A stretch of 64,000 nucleotides of DNA from the NCBI GenBank assembly GCA_020081605.1, contig JAHREC010000018.1:1364001-1428000 (forward strand), in the 5' to 3' direction. Each line of letters opens with the position of its first letter. Within the stretch, counting starts at the first letter, position 1. This stretch comes from Albifimbria verrucaria (lineage: Eukaryota > Ascomycota > Sordariomycetes > Hypocreales > Stachybotryaceae). The notes under the pieces were generated by a model, which ran no database searches, was not told the DNA's origin, and was given only the letters and a program-made list of their open reading frames with translations. A program made the translations under genes and the position numbers. This document shows positions 24,662 to 37,209 of the stretch, in pieces.

Positions 24662-26322
24662 TTAGTTACCCATGGCATTATCTGGAACTACCTGGTAAGC
24701 TCCGAGTTCACTAGCTACAGAACTGTTGAATATGGGCAGTAAAGTTTCCCATTTGACCAATTCCATCAGCCGTGGTTGTCGCCTTACTGCGCAATAAACA
24801 ATGCCTACAGGGGCCTGGATCGCTACGTCCGTATTTCCGTTCGTGATCCAATAGCGCCGCAGGTAAGGCAATGTTCGAAGTGCTTCAATAGCAGGCTGAC
24901 AGAAGAACTTGATTTCGGTGGGTGTCAACAGGTTTGACTGCGAACGATTCCAACTGACATCAAGGACGTGGTCCAAGACGCTTCCTGACAACAAATCTTT
25001 CTTGGAGCCTTCAGTCTGTAGCATATCTCCTAGCTGCATCAAACAGAGAAGAGCGGCGTTGTACGTGAGGATTTCCGTCGCTTGCTCTGGTGTTTCAAAC
25101 TCAAGTGGACTGTCAAGCAGCCACCTTATACGATCCTCCGGGGTATCAAGGGCAATATAGGGACGCATTTGTCGATTTACTTGGCTTGTTCCTCCTGGTT
25201 TAAGTTGCTTCCATTGAAGGCGCCAATAAACAAGGCAGTCCATAAGGGAACCGACTTTGTGGGCAAGTTGATCGCGAGTTGATTGCGAATCCTCATTCTG
25301 TAGATGTCCCAAGTCTTCTAAAATGCCAGGTATATCGACGAGTATATCGAGGAGAAAGTCTGAAGACTGTTTAGGTCGGGGTTCGAATGGGAGGGACTTC
25401 CATTCTTCTGATTCTAAAAGGTACGGCGGCGCTGGGCAAAAGCCTGGCAAATCTGGATTTTTAGTTCAATAAGTGTGTGAAAAAAACAATAATAAAATAG
25501 TCAAGTTTGAGATTTACATACCAGAACGCGCCGACAAGCTCTGAACTCATGAACCAATGGCTTGCCACTGAAGTAACTTGGCCCGCAATACTGAAGGATT
25601 TGGGAGATACCCAAATGATGTTGCAAGCTCAGTTCCTTATTCACAGCATACTAGTGATTGTTAGCTCTACCTGCACGGCTATGAGAGTTTGAAATTAATT
25701 AAAAACCTACTGTGAACATGCCCAAGATCATGACAGATACTATCATGTTTGCAAGTTCATCTTTACTTCCTCGATCAAGGACTGCCTTGACTTGCTGAAT
25801 CATCTTTCCGTACATCTCCAATCCTTGTACTTCAGTATTCTTATCCTTATTTGCAATGCCAAAGTAACCATAGACAAGGGCTAAGCTGCTTTTGTACTCC
25901 AGAGCCTTGGACTTCTTCTCTTGAGCCTGAATCAGAGGCATCCAAAAGTGTGCCCACGTGTAGCGTTCCAAGAAGTAGGTGAAGGCTATGGTTTCCCGGA
26001 AGCCACCGAGGTCTAGCTCTACAGGTGGGCTGTCAACCCTGGAGCCTCGAGGCGTTTGCAAAGTAACTAATTGCTGTTTCCCCATTTTGAGTGTAGACAC
26101 CAAGGTTACGCATGCGTAGCTTGGACTTTGGTTCGTAGCCTCTGCACACATGACCTGACCTAAGACAGGGTTGACAGTGTGGACGCCCTCCATCTTTACT
26201 GTCAATTAGCACCTAGCAAAACATGCAAAGCTATCTGTAGCTCCGTAGGAGATACACTTACCACATTTGACTCGCCTTGTTCGGCAAGTTAAGCAGATTC
26301 CGCTAGTTGGTGGTCGACCCAT
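24662..26322 (-). CDS. Zn2Cys6 transcription factor next to an oxidoreductase/transporter cluster
   Basis: Fungal binuclear-zinc regulator. Exon 1 (26322-26262) encodes MGRPPTSGICLTCRTRRVKC. Exon 2 (26198-25711), in the alternate frame, continues GKDGGRPHCQPCLRSGHVC, completing the six cysteines. Reaching that frame requires one extra G at the exon 1 donor (26261-26262, GG to GGG). Later the frame returns to ELDLGGFRETIAFTYFLERY, so another break or an unrecognised intron lies near 26030-26140. Introns 25710-25651 and 25521-25453 then join MILGMFT to YAVNKELSLQHHLG, and FRACRRVLD to LPGFCPAPPY, both in frame. This is the usual regulatory middle domain of such factors. It is the nearest regulator to the OYE, SDR and MFS genes at 27.1-32.3 kb, so a pathway-specific role is inferred. 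Confidence 0.85.
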
Positions 26323-27105
26323 GAGGATGGTTGGTTACTGCAACGCCTGTTTCAGCTTGATCAATATCTTCTGCACCAGCGCTAATTCCAGCTGACAAGT
26401 ACAGGATGGGGGTAGCGATGGATGAATGTTGGAGTTATTCTACGTGATAACAAAGAGGGGAACTATGGTGGAACTCCACAAGACATCACCATGTTCAAGA
26501 CGTAGCAAGGGTACGTGGTAATTGGTGGGCATAAGTGCCCGGACCGTGATGTGCATGCTACGCAGGACAGAAGCAGAAAAGACCTCAGCATCTGCAGGAA
26601 TAGAACCGTCTAGTTTGTGCTGATTGTGACTATAGGGGCTGACTGCTGCTTCTAGCCCTTTTGGACGCAGTTGGATGCAATGCATCTCGCCATAAAATTG
26701 CCCTTTTGGACGACCATCTCCACAGGTTGAGAGCCGCACCGGGGTTGAGCTGCATAGCAAGCTTCTTTGCACAGTTTAAATGAGACGTGCAACGAAGATC
26801 TTCAAGAGTCCATCTGGAGAAACCGGCATTGCGAAAGGTAGCCAACGAATCACATGTTCGCATATGTCAAATCCTCTGACCCGATTATGTCAAACTAGGC
26901 CAGTCCACGAATAAGACTGTAACACGTTAGATGATAAGACCATGAAAACCTCTTGACAACATCATGACATGACTTGTATTTTGATCTATCGTTGTTTAAT
27001 GCGGGATTCTATATCGCATGTGTACCATGCGCGCATAAATACATTGGGGAACCATACGATAACTGTAGCCACTCAAACAATGCTCCCTGTTCTCTAATAT
27101 CTACT
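26323..27105. other. Region with unrecognised minus-strand open frames
   Basis: Two overlapping minus-strand frames, 26440-26772 and 26630-26863, may be one short frame-broken gene (starting MRTCDSLATF). I recognise no family. The region also contains the promoter of the Zn2Cys6 regulator. I see no motif that decides between gene relic and noncoding sequence. Confidence 0.35.
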
Positions 27106-28437
<1,332 letters not shown>

Positions 28438-29079
28438 GGCGTAGGAAGGATATAAGATGTAGAGCGAAACAAGTATAAATGGTGAACAAATGTAAGCTGT
28501 TGTTGGCCAAGGGCTCATGGGGCGAGCGGAGTACAGTATATATACTCGGTAGCTTCAATCACAGAATGCAACAGAGCGGTTTATTACAAAGGCATGCCCG
28601 AGAGGTATTGTATGCAATAGCCGCATAATATTGGACTGCCTCTTTCATGACTCGCCCACAACTGCAATCTAGACTAAGCCTTGGCGCCTTAGGCTATTCT
28701 AGGACAATCTCCCGATGCATATCGAATGGAGGAGGTGTATATCACCATAACCGAAGAAGTATCATTACTACAATGAGTACTTTACGGCGAGGAGGAGCGA
28801 AGCTTTCGATGCATGATGTGGCCCGCATGCTGCTGGAGATTCCCTAATCCGCATATCATATCATTTACCCATCCACCATTGCATGCTATTGGTGGGTCTA
28901 TGCAACAGCAGGTGAATCCATCGAAATGAGAACTGCAACACAGTGCTAAAAAGCCCATAGGAACAAAACTCCACCGAGTTGTCTTTCTAGTCTTCCAAGT
29001 ATAAATAGAGGATATCAGTTCCATCTGGAACAACAAGCGAACAACACAATCAGCAATACATAATCAAAATACCTTCACA
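28438..29079. promoter_or_regulatory. Bidirectional promoter between OYE and SDR genes
   Basis: The two genes diverge from this 640-base stretch, so it should drive both. It contains a TATATATA element at 28538-28545 and another TATAAATA near 29000, about 80 bases before the SDR start. Two short inverted repeats are visible: GAGTA-N9-TACTC at 28530-28548 and AACTC-N4-GAGTT at 28967-28980. The heptamer ACTCGGT (28545) recurs as its complement ACCGAGT (28973). These are candidate regulator sites by position only. Confidence 0.5.
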
Positions 29080-29824
29080 ATGTCATCCAAGCCTGTAGCC
29101 GTTATCTTTGGCGCTGGAGCCAACATTGGCTCTGCCCTGGCCAAAAAGTTCATCGACTCTGGGTATCAAGTTGCTACCGTTAGCCGAAGTGCACCTCAGC
29201 CTGCACAGCCGTCAGAGGACGGTAGCAAGCTCGCAATTCGTGCTGACCTTTACGAACCCTCTCAAATACCAGCCGTATTTAGCACCATTGAGAAGGTTTG
29301 GAACAAACCACCAAAGGTAGTCATCTGGAATGTCGGCCCAGTGACTCCTAGTCCTGACCAAGCAAATATCTTCAGTATCCCTATTGAGACAATCAATAGA
29401 GACATAGCTGTTACAGTTACTAGTTCTTATACCGCAGCAGGCGAGGCTGTTAAGAGATGGAAAGATGCCAATATTGGTGGCCGATTCATTATGACAGGCA
29501 ACATTCAACCGAAAGTGGTTTTCCCATGCCAGACTTTACAACTTTGGGTATTGCCAAGTCAGGTGCTGCATACTGGCTAGGAACAGCTGATGCGCTTTAT
29601 AAAGATAACAACTGGAGGTAAGAGTAACGCAACACGCTGCGTTTGAACTTTGCTCATTGATTTGCAGATTCTTTTACGCTGAAGAGAGAACGCCTGAAGG
29701 AAAACCTATGGGTTTTGTCCCTGGAGCTGAGTCACATGCGGAGATGTTCCTTCACCTTGCTGAGGGCAAAGACGAACTGCCTTCATATATCACATTTGTT
29801 AATGGTCGCCACCACGAGTTCTAG
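29080..29824 (+). CDS. Short-chain dehydrogenase/reductase family protein, atypical
   Basis: Rossmann-fold oxidoreductase. It starts MSSKPVAVIFGAGANIGSAL, the dinucleotide-binding glycine motif, followed by a VATVSRS strand end. The middle contains VVIWNVGP where classical members have NNAG. At run 29523-29525 (CCC) the frame breaks; one added C gives FPMPDFTTLGIAKSGAAYWL. A 50-base intron (29618-29667) then joins NNW to RFFYAEERTPEGKPMGFVPG, and the protein ends FVNGRHHEF at 29824, about 230 residues. The lysine of the active-site motif is present (IAKSG), but no tyrosine stands four residues before it, so the standard SDR chemistry is doubtful. Neighbours are the divergent OYE and the convergent MFS transporter. 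Confidence 0.82.
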
Positions 29825-30080
29825 ACATTTTTTGATGAAATGGGACACGTTCAAACATGGGTTCTAGGATCAAGCCAAACGATAGTAAACTTATGGACAA
29901 TTCATTTCACCTGTGTTAATCTACCAGTGACTGAGAGTGCCTTTGACTATGTTACATTCTTATTACAAATCATGGTGGTTGAATTCAAATACGTGGGTCC
30001 CTTTTAATAAATTATTTAACATTTCTATTATCATTATTATTTTTACATTAGACTTATAAGTGAAAAATTAATAATACCCT

Positions 30081-32266
30081 TTAACTCCAAGCATCACGTT
30101 GCAATATCAAGCTGACCCGTTGCTGTGAGGTCAAGTCTGGCATCATGTTAGGATGCGGTGAAGTGGCTTGAAATGTAGAGTTAGGATAGAAGCCATGCCT
30201 GGTACTTCTATAGGATATTTGCGTTGGTATGCGCGCCCCATTAGGGAAAAAGTAATATGCTTCTGCAAGAGGTTTTCTGCTTGGGACTCTCGTAGGAAGT
30301 GTGAGCTGTCGCAGTCCCTTAGTCGTGTATGCGACACCAAGTGGAGATTTCTCACCATCCCCAGAGACATGAGCCTCGAGCTCAGTTCGTGACGGAGTGC
30401 TTGAGGCGATGCTTGGCCGGCTAAGGAGAAGCCCATCCTTGGAGTTAGTTTTGGACAGAGTGGTTGATGATCGTAGCAATGGTGGCTCGCCATTCATGTG
30501 TGAGCGTGACTTGAGCACAAACTTGGACTCGAGCATTTTATCCATGCTGTGCTTTCGAATCATGGTACTCATAGCGAAGCCCACTAGGGCGATGCTAGTT
30601 ATCAACCAGAAAACTCCACGTAGGCCATATATATAGGCCTCAAGAGCCCTGATGCGGGTAGGATCGGTAGGCTCCATGGATTTGAGTTGCTCAATGAACA
30701 TCTCTGCATTCTTTGCAATAGTCGAAGGTAAGGAGAGTTCGTTGAGCTTTAGAACCATGACGTTTTGGAATGTTGTGCCCCTGACTGCAACGCCAATGGT
30801 CATACCGAGTGATCTCATAAAAGAGTACACAGCGGCAGCACGACCACAGTCTTCAGCGGGACTAATAGCCTGAATACCAACATTCAGACTTGTAAGTACC
30901 ATGCCACTACCAATACCGAATATGGCAAGAATAGTGGCCCAAATTTCAGGGACGGTCTGCTGATCGAGCAGAACGAAAAAGCCGCAGCCACATGCGGTGA
31001 TGGCCCAGCCAATCCAGATTGCCCATCTGAACTGGCCGAATCGCGATGATAGAATAGAAACTAGAATGCTTCCCGGAAGCAAGAAGCATGTGACTGGCAG
31101 AAGGTTGATACCAGACTGGATTGGGGTCGTGAACCGAACTGCCATGAAATAGAGAGGGACGTAGTATAAAGCGCAAAAAAGCTGGTTGTATTGTTAGTAG
31201 TCTACATGGAAATGCGTGATTTCGCCAGACACTTACGATGAAGCCATTGCAAAACGCGCCAGCGTAAGCCGCAAGTGCTGAGACGGAGGAAAATAGTGAT
31301 ACAGTGATGAAGGGCTCTTTGGCGAAATAGCATTCCCATGCAATTGACAAGCCTAGTGTCGAAATGCCAACGCAAATCGGAACAAGGGTCTGAACACTGG
31401 CCCAAGCAAACTGAATACCGGCCCACGAAAGTCCGATGAGAAAGGTAGCCATGCCACCGATAAATAAGAAAGCGCCTACCCAGTCAACCCTCTTCATCTT
31501 GGAAAGAAATGGGGACTTCTGAGTAGTCAAGTTGACAAAGAGTGGCACTAGAACAAATCCAACGGCACACAGCGGAAACTATATAATTAGCCAGTGATTA
31601 TTTAGGAACAGGGGAAGCTTGTCTTACATTGATATAGAAACACCAATGCCAGGATAGGCGATCAACAAAGGCGCCACCTACTAAAGGGCCTGCAACACTT
31701 CCGACAGCCCATGTGCCAAGTACCATGGCAAAGTATTTTGGTCTTTGACGAAGAGGTACAATGTCGGCGTAAATGACTTGGCTTAGTGTGATGATGCCAC
31801 CGCCTCCAATACCTTGGATAGATCGACCTGCTAGTAGGGTGGTGATATCCTTTGCTATTGGTGCACATAACAAAGTGCCAAGGGTAAAGACAAAGATGGA
31901 GATCAACAGCATCTCCTTGCGACCAAATATATCGGACAACGAGGCGATAAAGGGCTGGAAAACGGCCGAGGTCAACAAATACGAGGTTCCGGCCCAGAAA
32001 GCATCGGTTGCAGAGCCATTCAGGTCAAGGGCCAAAGCCTGCCAAGAGTGTTAGCGGTGTGGTGGAAGGGCTGACAGAAAGCTTACAGGCAAAGCAGGGA
32101 CCAAGATGGTTGCATCCAGAGCTACCATGAGAGACACAACAGCCATTGTGATCAGAGCTGCCAACTCGTGTCTGCTGGGAGTCCAGTCTGTTTGGTTCAC
32201 TCGGTTGCTTTCGATATCTGAAGACATGTTTGCAGCAGGAGTGGTGCGCACTTTGAAGTCCTGCAT
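30081..32266 (-). CDS. MFS drug:H+ antiporter, 14-TM DHA2 type
   Basis: Plasma-membrane exporter of the kind often linked to metabolite or toxin efflux. Four exons, all with GT-AG introns: 32266-32087, 32038-31628, 31578-31237 and 31181-30081, giving about 677 residues with an intact frame. TM1 is LAALITMAVVSLMVALDATILV. The loop motif LSDIFGRKE (motif A) follows TM2, and AGRSIQGIGGGGIITL matches DHA2 motif B. Many further hydrophobic segments extend to VFWLITSIALVGFAM. The C-terminal tail of roughly 145 residues is long, cytosolic and Ser/Arg/Pro-rich. It is convergent with the SDR gene and probably exports the product or substrate of the cluster. Confidence 0.9.
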
Positions 32267-33205
32267 TGTGAAGAGAGTGGTCTGCCCTACCGTTATATAA
32301 GGCAGTTGAGGTAAGATCCTCGTCTTAAAGACTGAACACAGAGGCTACAGAGGCTACATGACCAGTAGCTAAGGTGTATCCTTGGGAAGTCAGAGAAAAC
32401 ATATAAGTTTGAGCTAAGCTGCTGTTAAGTGTTGCTACAGGTACTGCGGCACCCGCTGCCCACCATTAAAGAAATATATTGAGAACGCACATGCTGACCG
32501 GCGGGTGTATGTGGGGAAAATGCACGCCGACTCAGACAATTCTTCTAAAATCAGAATATTTGATGCAGTCGAGGAGCTATGCTTCCAAGGAGTGGTGGCA
32601 TTGCATCGAACTGCACTTCTTTGGGATCAGCCTGTGCATAAGACTCTTGTGCTATTTATGACGCCTCGTGGTGACGACCGGGCCAACGTTAACCTTCTCC
32701 CAACCAAAGTTCAACTAATCATGAAGCCACAAGACTGGCACTACTTCTGCCCACCCGCGGGAATAGCTATAATTAGATCCAGATGCGCAGATGTGGGGTA
32801 CTAACCAATCGCAAAGTTGGTAAGCGTGGAAGAACGGAGCGGCTGAGCCTGCATGTGTTCGGCGGAACAGCCACGATGTAACGGTGTGACACCCAGTTGC
32901 ATTTCTTCATGGTTTCCACGATATCTCCATCCAATAGGAATGTCTGGAGTGAAGTCGTGATTGGTTGCTACCCATCCAACCTGCAGACAAACACTCGCAG
33001 TGGCTTCATATAGCATCACGCTATGCAAGGTATCATGCTCTTCATGGCCAACGCGATCAAAGCCATCCCGACGGGGAACTGGGAGCTTTAGGCCGAAAAC
33101 CAACATTCTGTGAGGGTGTGAATATATGTATTCAACCCGTCTCATTCTGGGATTATTAGTTGAATTGTGCTTACGGCCACTGTCAGCTTGCAGTCTATTT
33201 TGCTA
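32267..33205. other. Intergenic region upstream of the MFS and DUF829 genes
   Basis: About 0.9 kb separates these two divergent genes. Open frames at 32479-32804 and 32801-33145 do not resemble known proteins. A TATATAA element at 32294-32300 lies about 30 bases before the MFS start codon. Confidence 0.4.
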
Positions 33206-34229
33206 ATGCGAGCATTCACCTCGGCCAGCAACATGGTCAAGAAATTGTGTTCCATCTCCGAAGGCTTCATTCCTCTCAGTCCTTCAGTTCATGTCAAATC
33301 AATATTGGCTGGTGGAGAGTCACGGCAGCAGCCGATAGCTCCAACTGCAGATACTGGCCATCCGGATTTGATTGTCGTCACATCATGGACAGGGGCTCTT
33401 CCAAAACATATCGCAAAATATACAAACGCTTACAGCCAGCTTTATCCCAACTGCCCCATTCTACTCGTCACTACATCCATCAAAGATCTTACTTTACAAC
33501 CTTCCGAGAAGAAATCCCAGGCGCTCATGCCTGCGGTACACTACATTCATGCGCAAATTCTATCCCGACAGACGCAGCAATACAATATCCTCCTGCATGC
33601 CTTCTCAGAAGGGGAAGCAGCAAAGCAGTCTGGCTAGCTCAAGAATTCCTGGATCATACCGGATACCAATTACCCGTGGCGGCCTACGTTTACGACAGTA
33701 CCCTGGCACGGCGCGGTTCAGTAACAACTTGGCTGCCTTTAAGAGGTCTCTTCCTTTGAATCCCTTTGTGCGCTTCTTCGGTATATGTTTTGGCACTTTT
33801 TTCCTTGCCATATCCTACTTTTTCCATTTCGTTCTCGCTCGCGCTAGAGACGATCTTTTTACCAAGACGCGGAAGGCTCTGAACGATGCCAAGCTCTGGC
33901 CCGTGGCTGGTGTTCCTCGAACCTATCTGTTCTCTGAGGCGGATGACCTGATATGTTGGAAAGATGTTGTAGACCACGCCGAGTATAGTGCGCGTCATTT
34001 TAATGTTTTATCACTCGTAGTCAAGTTTAAGGCTACCGCTCACTGCAATCACATGAAGGAGAATGAAGATTACTACTGGAGTGCCGTGAAAAGACATGGG
34101 ACTCAAGGAAAAGCAAATATCACGAGCCTCAGAGGGGAATTCAGATCTTTGGACGGCATAATCACTGGAGAAGACCTGATGAGTTGGACCATTACTATAA
34201 TGGAATTGTATGCTAAATTCTTCTGTTAA
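33206..34229 (+). CDS. DUF829 / TMEM53-like alpha/beta-hydrolase-fold protein
   Basis: Family of eukaryotic proteins related to TMEM53, of uncertain biochemical role. The frame from ATG 33206 gives FIPLSPSVHV, then PDLIVVTSWTGALPKHIAKY, PNCPILLVTTSI and a nucleophile-elbow-like HAFSEGGSSKAVWLAQEF. A hydrophobic middle follows (FGICFGTFFLAISYFFHFVLA). The last part, TYLFSEADDLICWKDVVDHA, matches the Asp/His end of the fold. The conserved finish is VKFKATAHCNHMKENEDYYWSA. Frame breaks at 33611-33614 (GGGG), 33711-33713 (CCC) and near 34089-34094 are repaired by one base each. With the last repair the stop falls at 34216 rather than 34229. The start is uncertain because an upstream exon cannot be excluded. 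Confidence 0.75.
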
Positions 34230-35322
34230 TTAAAAAGAGGCCATTATAAAAGCCAAATGCAATCGAATTACGAAAAAGCCGTGATGATGAAAACCCAGTT
34301 CAATAATCATCAGAGATTATGTGGTGGACAGGTATGTTTCCCAATATTCCCTATCATGAGCTGTGACCTGGAGTAGCCTCTCATAATCTTTACAAGAACT
34401 TTGAGACCTTGCTGGCAAGGTCTCTTGGTTATACCAGAATGATTCTTTCGGTTATCTTGATAGCAAATATTGAGGCTTTGACGACGGATGGGCTCAAAAT
34501 CACAATTGACAGAGCCCTAAGCAACCATATATCCATGCAAGTAGAAACTTAACTAATTCTTGGCGCCATGAATAAGGAATAGATGGCTTGACCATTGTCC
34601 GCAATGTTGTAGATTGTGCTCATCATTGTTAGTTTATAACTTAGCCTTCAAGCTCTGGGTATAATTCTTACCACTCCGGCCCATGTTAACGAAACATGAG
34701 CTCTTTGAGGTCCCTACATGGTAGCTATTTTCTCTACAAAATCCCCAGGGACGCAAATCTATACATATTAAGAATATGTAGAAGCCAGGGCATCCTCACT
34801 ACGTGACAAGTTTGAAATTGGCCTAATTAGGCAGTAATAGGAGCAGGTAGCTTGACCTAGTTGATTGAATACCTTACCAGAACTCTATCTAACGTACGTG
34901 ACGGCGAAACACGAGAGTAAATGCTGTTAGGATGGTGAGACTATAGGAAATGCCACTGTTTCTAAGAGACTTGGGTAGTATAGAAGAACTAGCGATGGAT
35001 ATTAAGCGATAAATATTATAATTATACTTCTCCGAAAACAATGTATGGCAGCTGTTAAAATTAATTAGGTGCTGGAGCACCTTTTCCATTACCTCAGGTA
35101 AAGGTTTCCGTTGGCGACACAGTCAAGGACGAACCAATCATTGGAAGATGATCATAACCAGGCAACCATATGCAAGCCCCGCTCACAACACCCTGTGCTA
35201 AACCTCGCAAATAAATAATACTTGGCTTCATAATTCGCCAATGGAATTATCCAACCTCAATTCCGGGCCTTCAACCATTTCGTGAGAGTCCTCTTCAACT
35301 CATTTAGTTGTCAAACGCAACT
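34230..35322. other. AT-rich intergenic region
   Basis: About 1.1 kb between the DUF829 and HET genes. It is rich in A and T runs, and the longest open frame is under 70 codons. I see no RNA gene or transposon remnant. Confidence 0.5.
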
Positions 35323-37209
35323 ATGACAGTATTTACCTATGCTACAGTGGACCCGGAGAGTGACGAGATCCGGGTTGTGCGCTTCATCAACAAGCCAAAC
35401 GAGCCTCTTGCCCTTGACCTTCAGCACAAGTCAAGAACTGGCAACTTAGAGTATGCGGCAATGTCGTACACTTGGGCTGATATGCGGGATACTGTAGAGA
35501 TTACGGTCAATGACAGTTCTTTACCTATAAGCCGCAACTTGTATAACTGCCTGCAGCAGCTCTGCTTAGATGGCGTCAAGTCCTGGCTCTGGGCTGACAG
35601 CATATGTATCAACCAGGCAAATTTGCAAGAAAAGAAACGTGTGGTTGCTAGAATGGACCATATATATGGAAATGCTCGTCTCGTGTACTCATGGCTTGGG
35701 CTGAGCTCCCCAGGCACTGATCAAGTAATGAGTTGGCTTGAGCGTATAGGATCGCAAGCTCCTCCGGCATTTCTTGAGGCCATGTACTCTGGAAATATGC
35801 CACATCATGATATCCAGCGTTACATCAGCACCCGCCTTCCAGGGCAGCCAAATGACGATGGTGTCTCCGGCAAGTCGGAGATCTCCTGTTTCTTGTATAG
35901 CATCCTGAACAACACCGAAGCACGGAGCCCGGATTTCAAGGATGAGATGTATAACTTTCTGCGCAAAGATTACTGGCACCGTATATGGATTATTCAAGAA
36001 GTAGCTCTTGCTAAGGATGTCAGCTTCATGTGTGGCTCTAAGCATGTGTGTGTTAAGGATCTTGACACGGCTTTGAGCGCGATAAAATATTGCACTGCAA
36101 ACGGGCTATTCAATCTTCACAACGACTACCAAGATTTCTGTTGTATTACTTCGCCATATGACATCAGATCGCTGGAAATCCGACGCCAAAAGATTTTAGG
36201 TCGTCCAGTGGATCTGCAAAGCATTTTATTTATATTCGTCAAAGCTCCAGGACGGCCTCATTATTCCGCCACAGATCCTCGTGACATTGCTTTTGGTCTT
36301 GTCGGGGTCTTAACAGACGAGAGCAGACGGCTGTTGACTGTTGATTATGAGTTGAGGGTGGAAGAGGTCTTCACAATGATCACAAAAGCCATGCTCTATC
36401 CACTTCCACATGATAGGGGCTTCAACTTGGATTGGTGCATACCCAAAGAAGATAATATGTCCATGCCAAGCTGGGTTCCTAACTGGATGCAAATTGGCAG
36501 ATATGGGTTTCCAGTTTGGCCAATTGCATACGGCACTGCCTTCAAGGCCACAGCTGGGATGCAAATACCACGTCGACTTAGCAACACGGGCTTTACTGAC
36601 AGCATTTTTCTTCGTTATTATGGATATTATGTCGATGAGATCACTGAGGTCTTAGAGCCTCCCAGCTGGAAGCAAGTTTCTGAGTGGGACCTGCCGGAGC
36701 CCGAGGACACCACATTGTGGCTGGACTCTGTCTACCAGTTCACTGGCCTTGGCTCGGAGTCGGGTTCGGCAGAAGATTATATCTGGCGGAGCTTACTCCG
36801 AGGTTATAATACCTTGGCGAATAATTCTGGAAACTCCGCAATGAATGAGGATGTTCTTCAGTTAATCCGCCACTTGCTTCGACGGAAGCCAATAAACGCT
36901 GCTGCATTGTCCGAGGTCCAATGGGATTTCCTCCGAAGCAGCTACATTATCCCTACCACTATGGATGATCTAGGAAATGTCGAGACTCAGCTTCAAGACT
37001 TCTGCAAAGAATGGGTGTCGCGTATCATGTCGGATGCTTGCATGAGGCAAAGAACCCTTTTCAAAACGAGGAAGTTAATGTTCGGAGTTGGTCATAGGGC
37101 AATCAAAGTTGGCGATGTTGTGACAATTTTGTCGGACATACCCTCTCCCATTGTTCTCAGAAAAGGGGCCCAGAAACCGACTTCTTCTTCGTTGGAGACG
37201 CATATGTAG
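35323..37209 (+). CDS. HET-domain (heterokaryon incompatibility) protein
   Basis: Single uninterrupted frame of 628 residues from ATG 35323 (MTVFTYATVD). The HET domain occupies roughly residues 50-200 and has its three blocks: YAAMSYTWADMR, then WLWADSICINQANLQEKKRVVARMDHIYGNARLVYSWLG, then a later RIWIIQEVALAKDVSFMCG. The C-terminal half contains the family's usual continuation (DPRDIAFGLVGVL, PSWVPNW). HET proteins trigger programmed cell death on non-self contact or defend against parasites, but most family members are uncharacterised. No NACHT, WD40 or ankyrin partner domain is fused. The frame is intact, with normal TATA-poor upstream sequence. Confidence 0.92.
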   Translation: MTVFTYATVDPESDEIRVVRFINKPNEPLALDLQHKSRTGNLEYAAMSYTWADMRDTVEITVNDSSLPISRNLYNCLQQLCLDGVKSWLWADSICINQANLQEKKRVVARMDHIYGNARLVYSWLGLSSPGTDQVMSWLERIGSQAPPAFLEAMYSGNMPHHDIQRYISTRLPGQPNDDGVSGKSEISCFLYSILNNTEARSPDFKDEMYNFLRKDYWHRIWIIQEVALAKDVSFMCGSKHVCVKDLDTALSAIKYCTANGLFNLHNDYQDFCCITSPYDIRSLEIRRQKILGRPVDLQSILFIFVKAPGRPHYSATDPRDIAFGLVGVLTDESRRLLTVDYELRVEEVFTMITKAMLYPLPHDRGFNLDWCIPKEDNMSMPSWVPNWMQIGRYGFPVWPIAYGTAFKATAGMQIPRRLSNTGFTDSIFLRYYGYYVDEITEVLEPPSWKQVSEWDLPEPEDTTLWLDSVYQFTGLGSESGSAEDYIWRSLLRGYNTLANNSGNSAMNEDVLQLIRHLLRRKPINAAALSEVQWDFLRSSYIIPTTMDDLGNVETQLQDFCKEWVSRIMSDACMRQRTLFKTRKLMFGVGHRAIKVGDVVTILSDIPSPIVLRKGAQKPTSSSLETHM

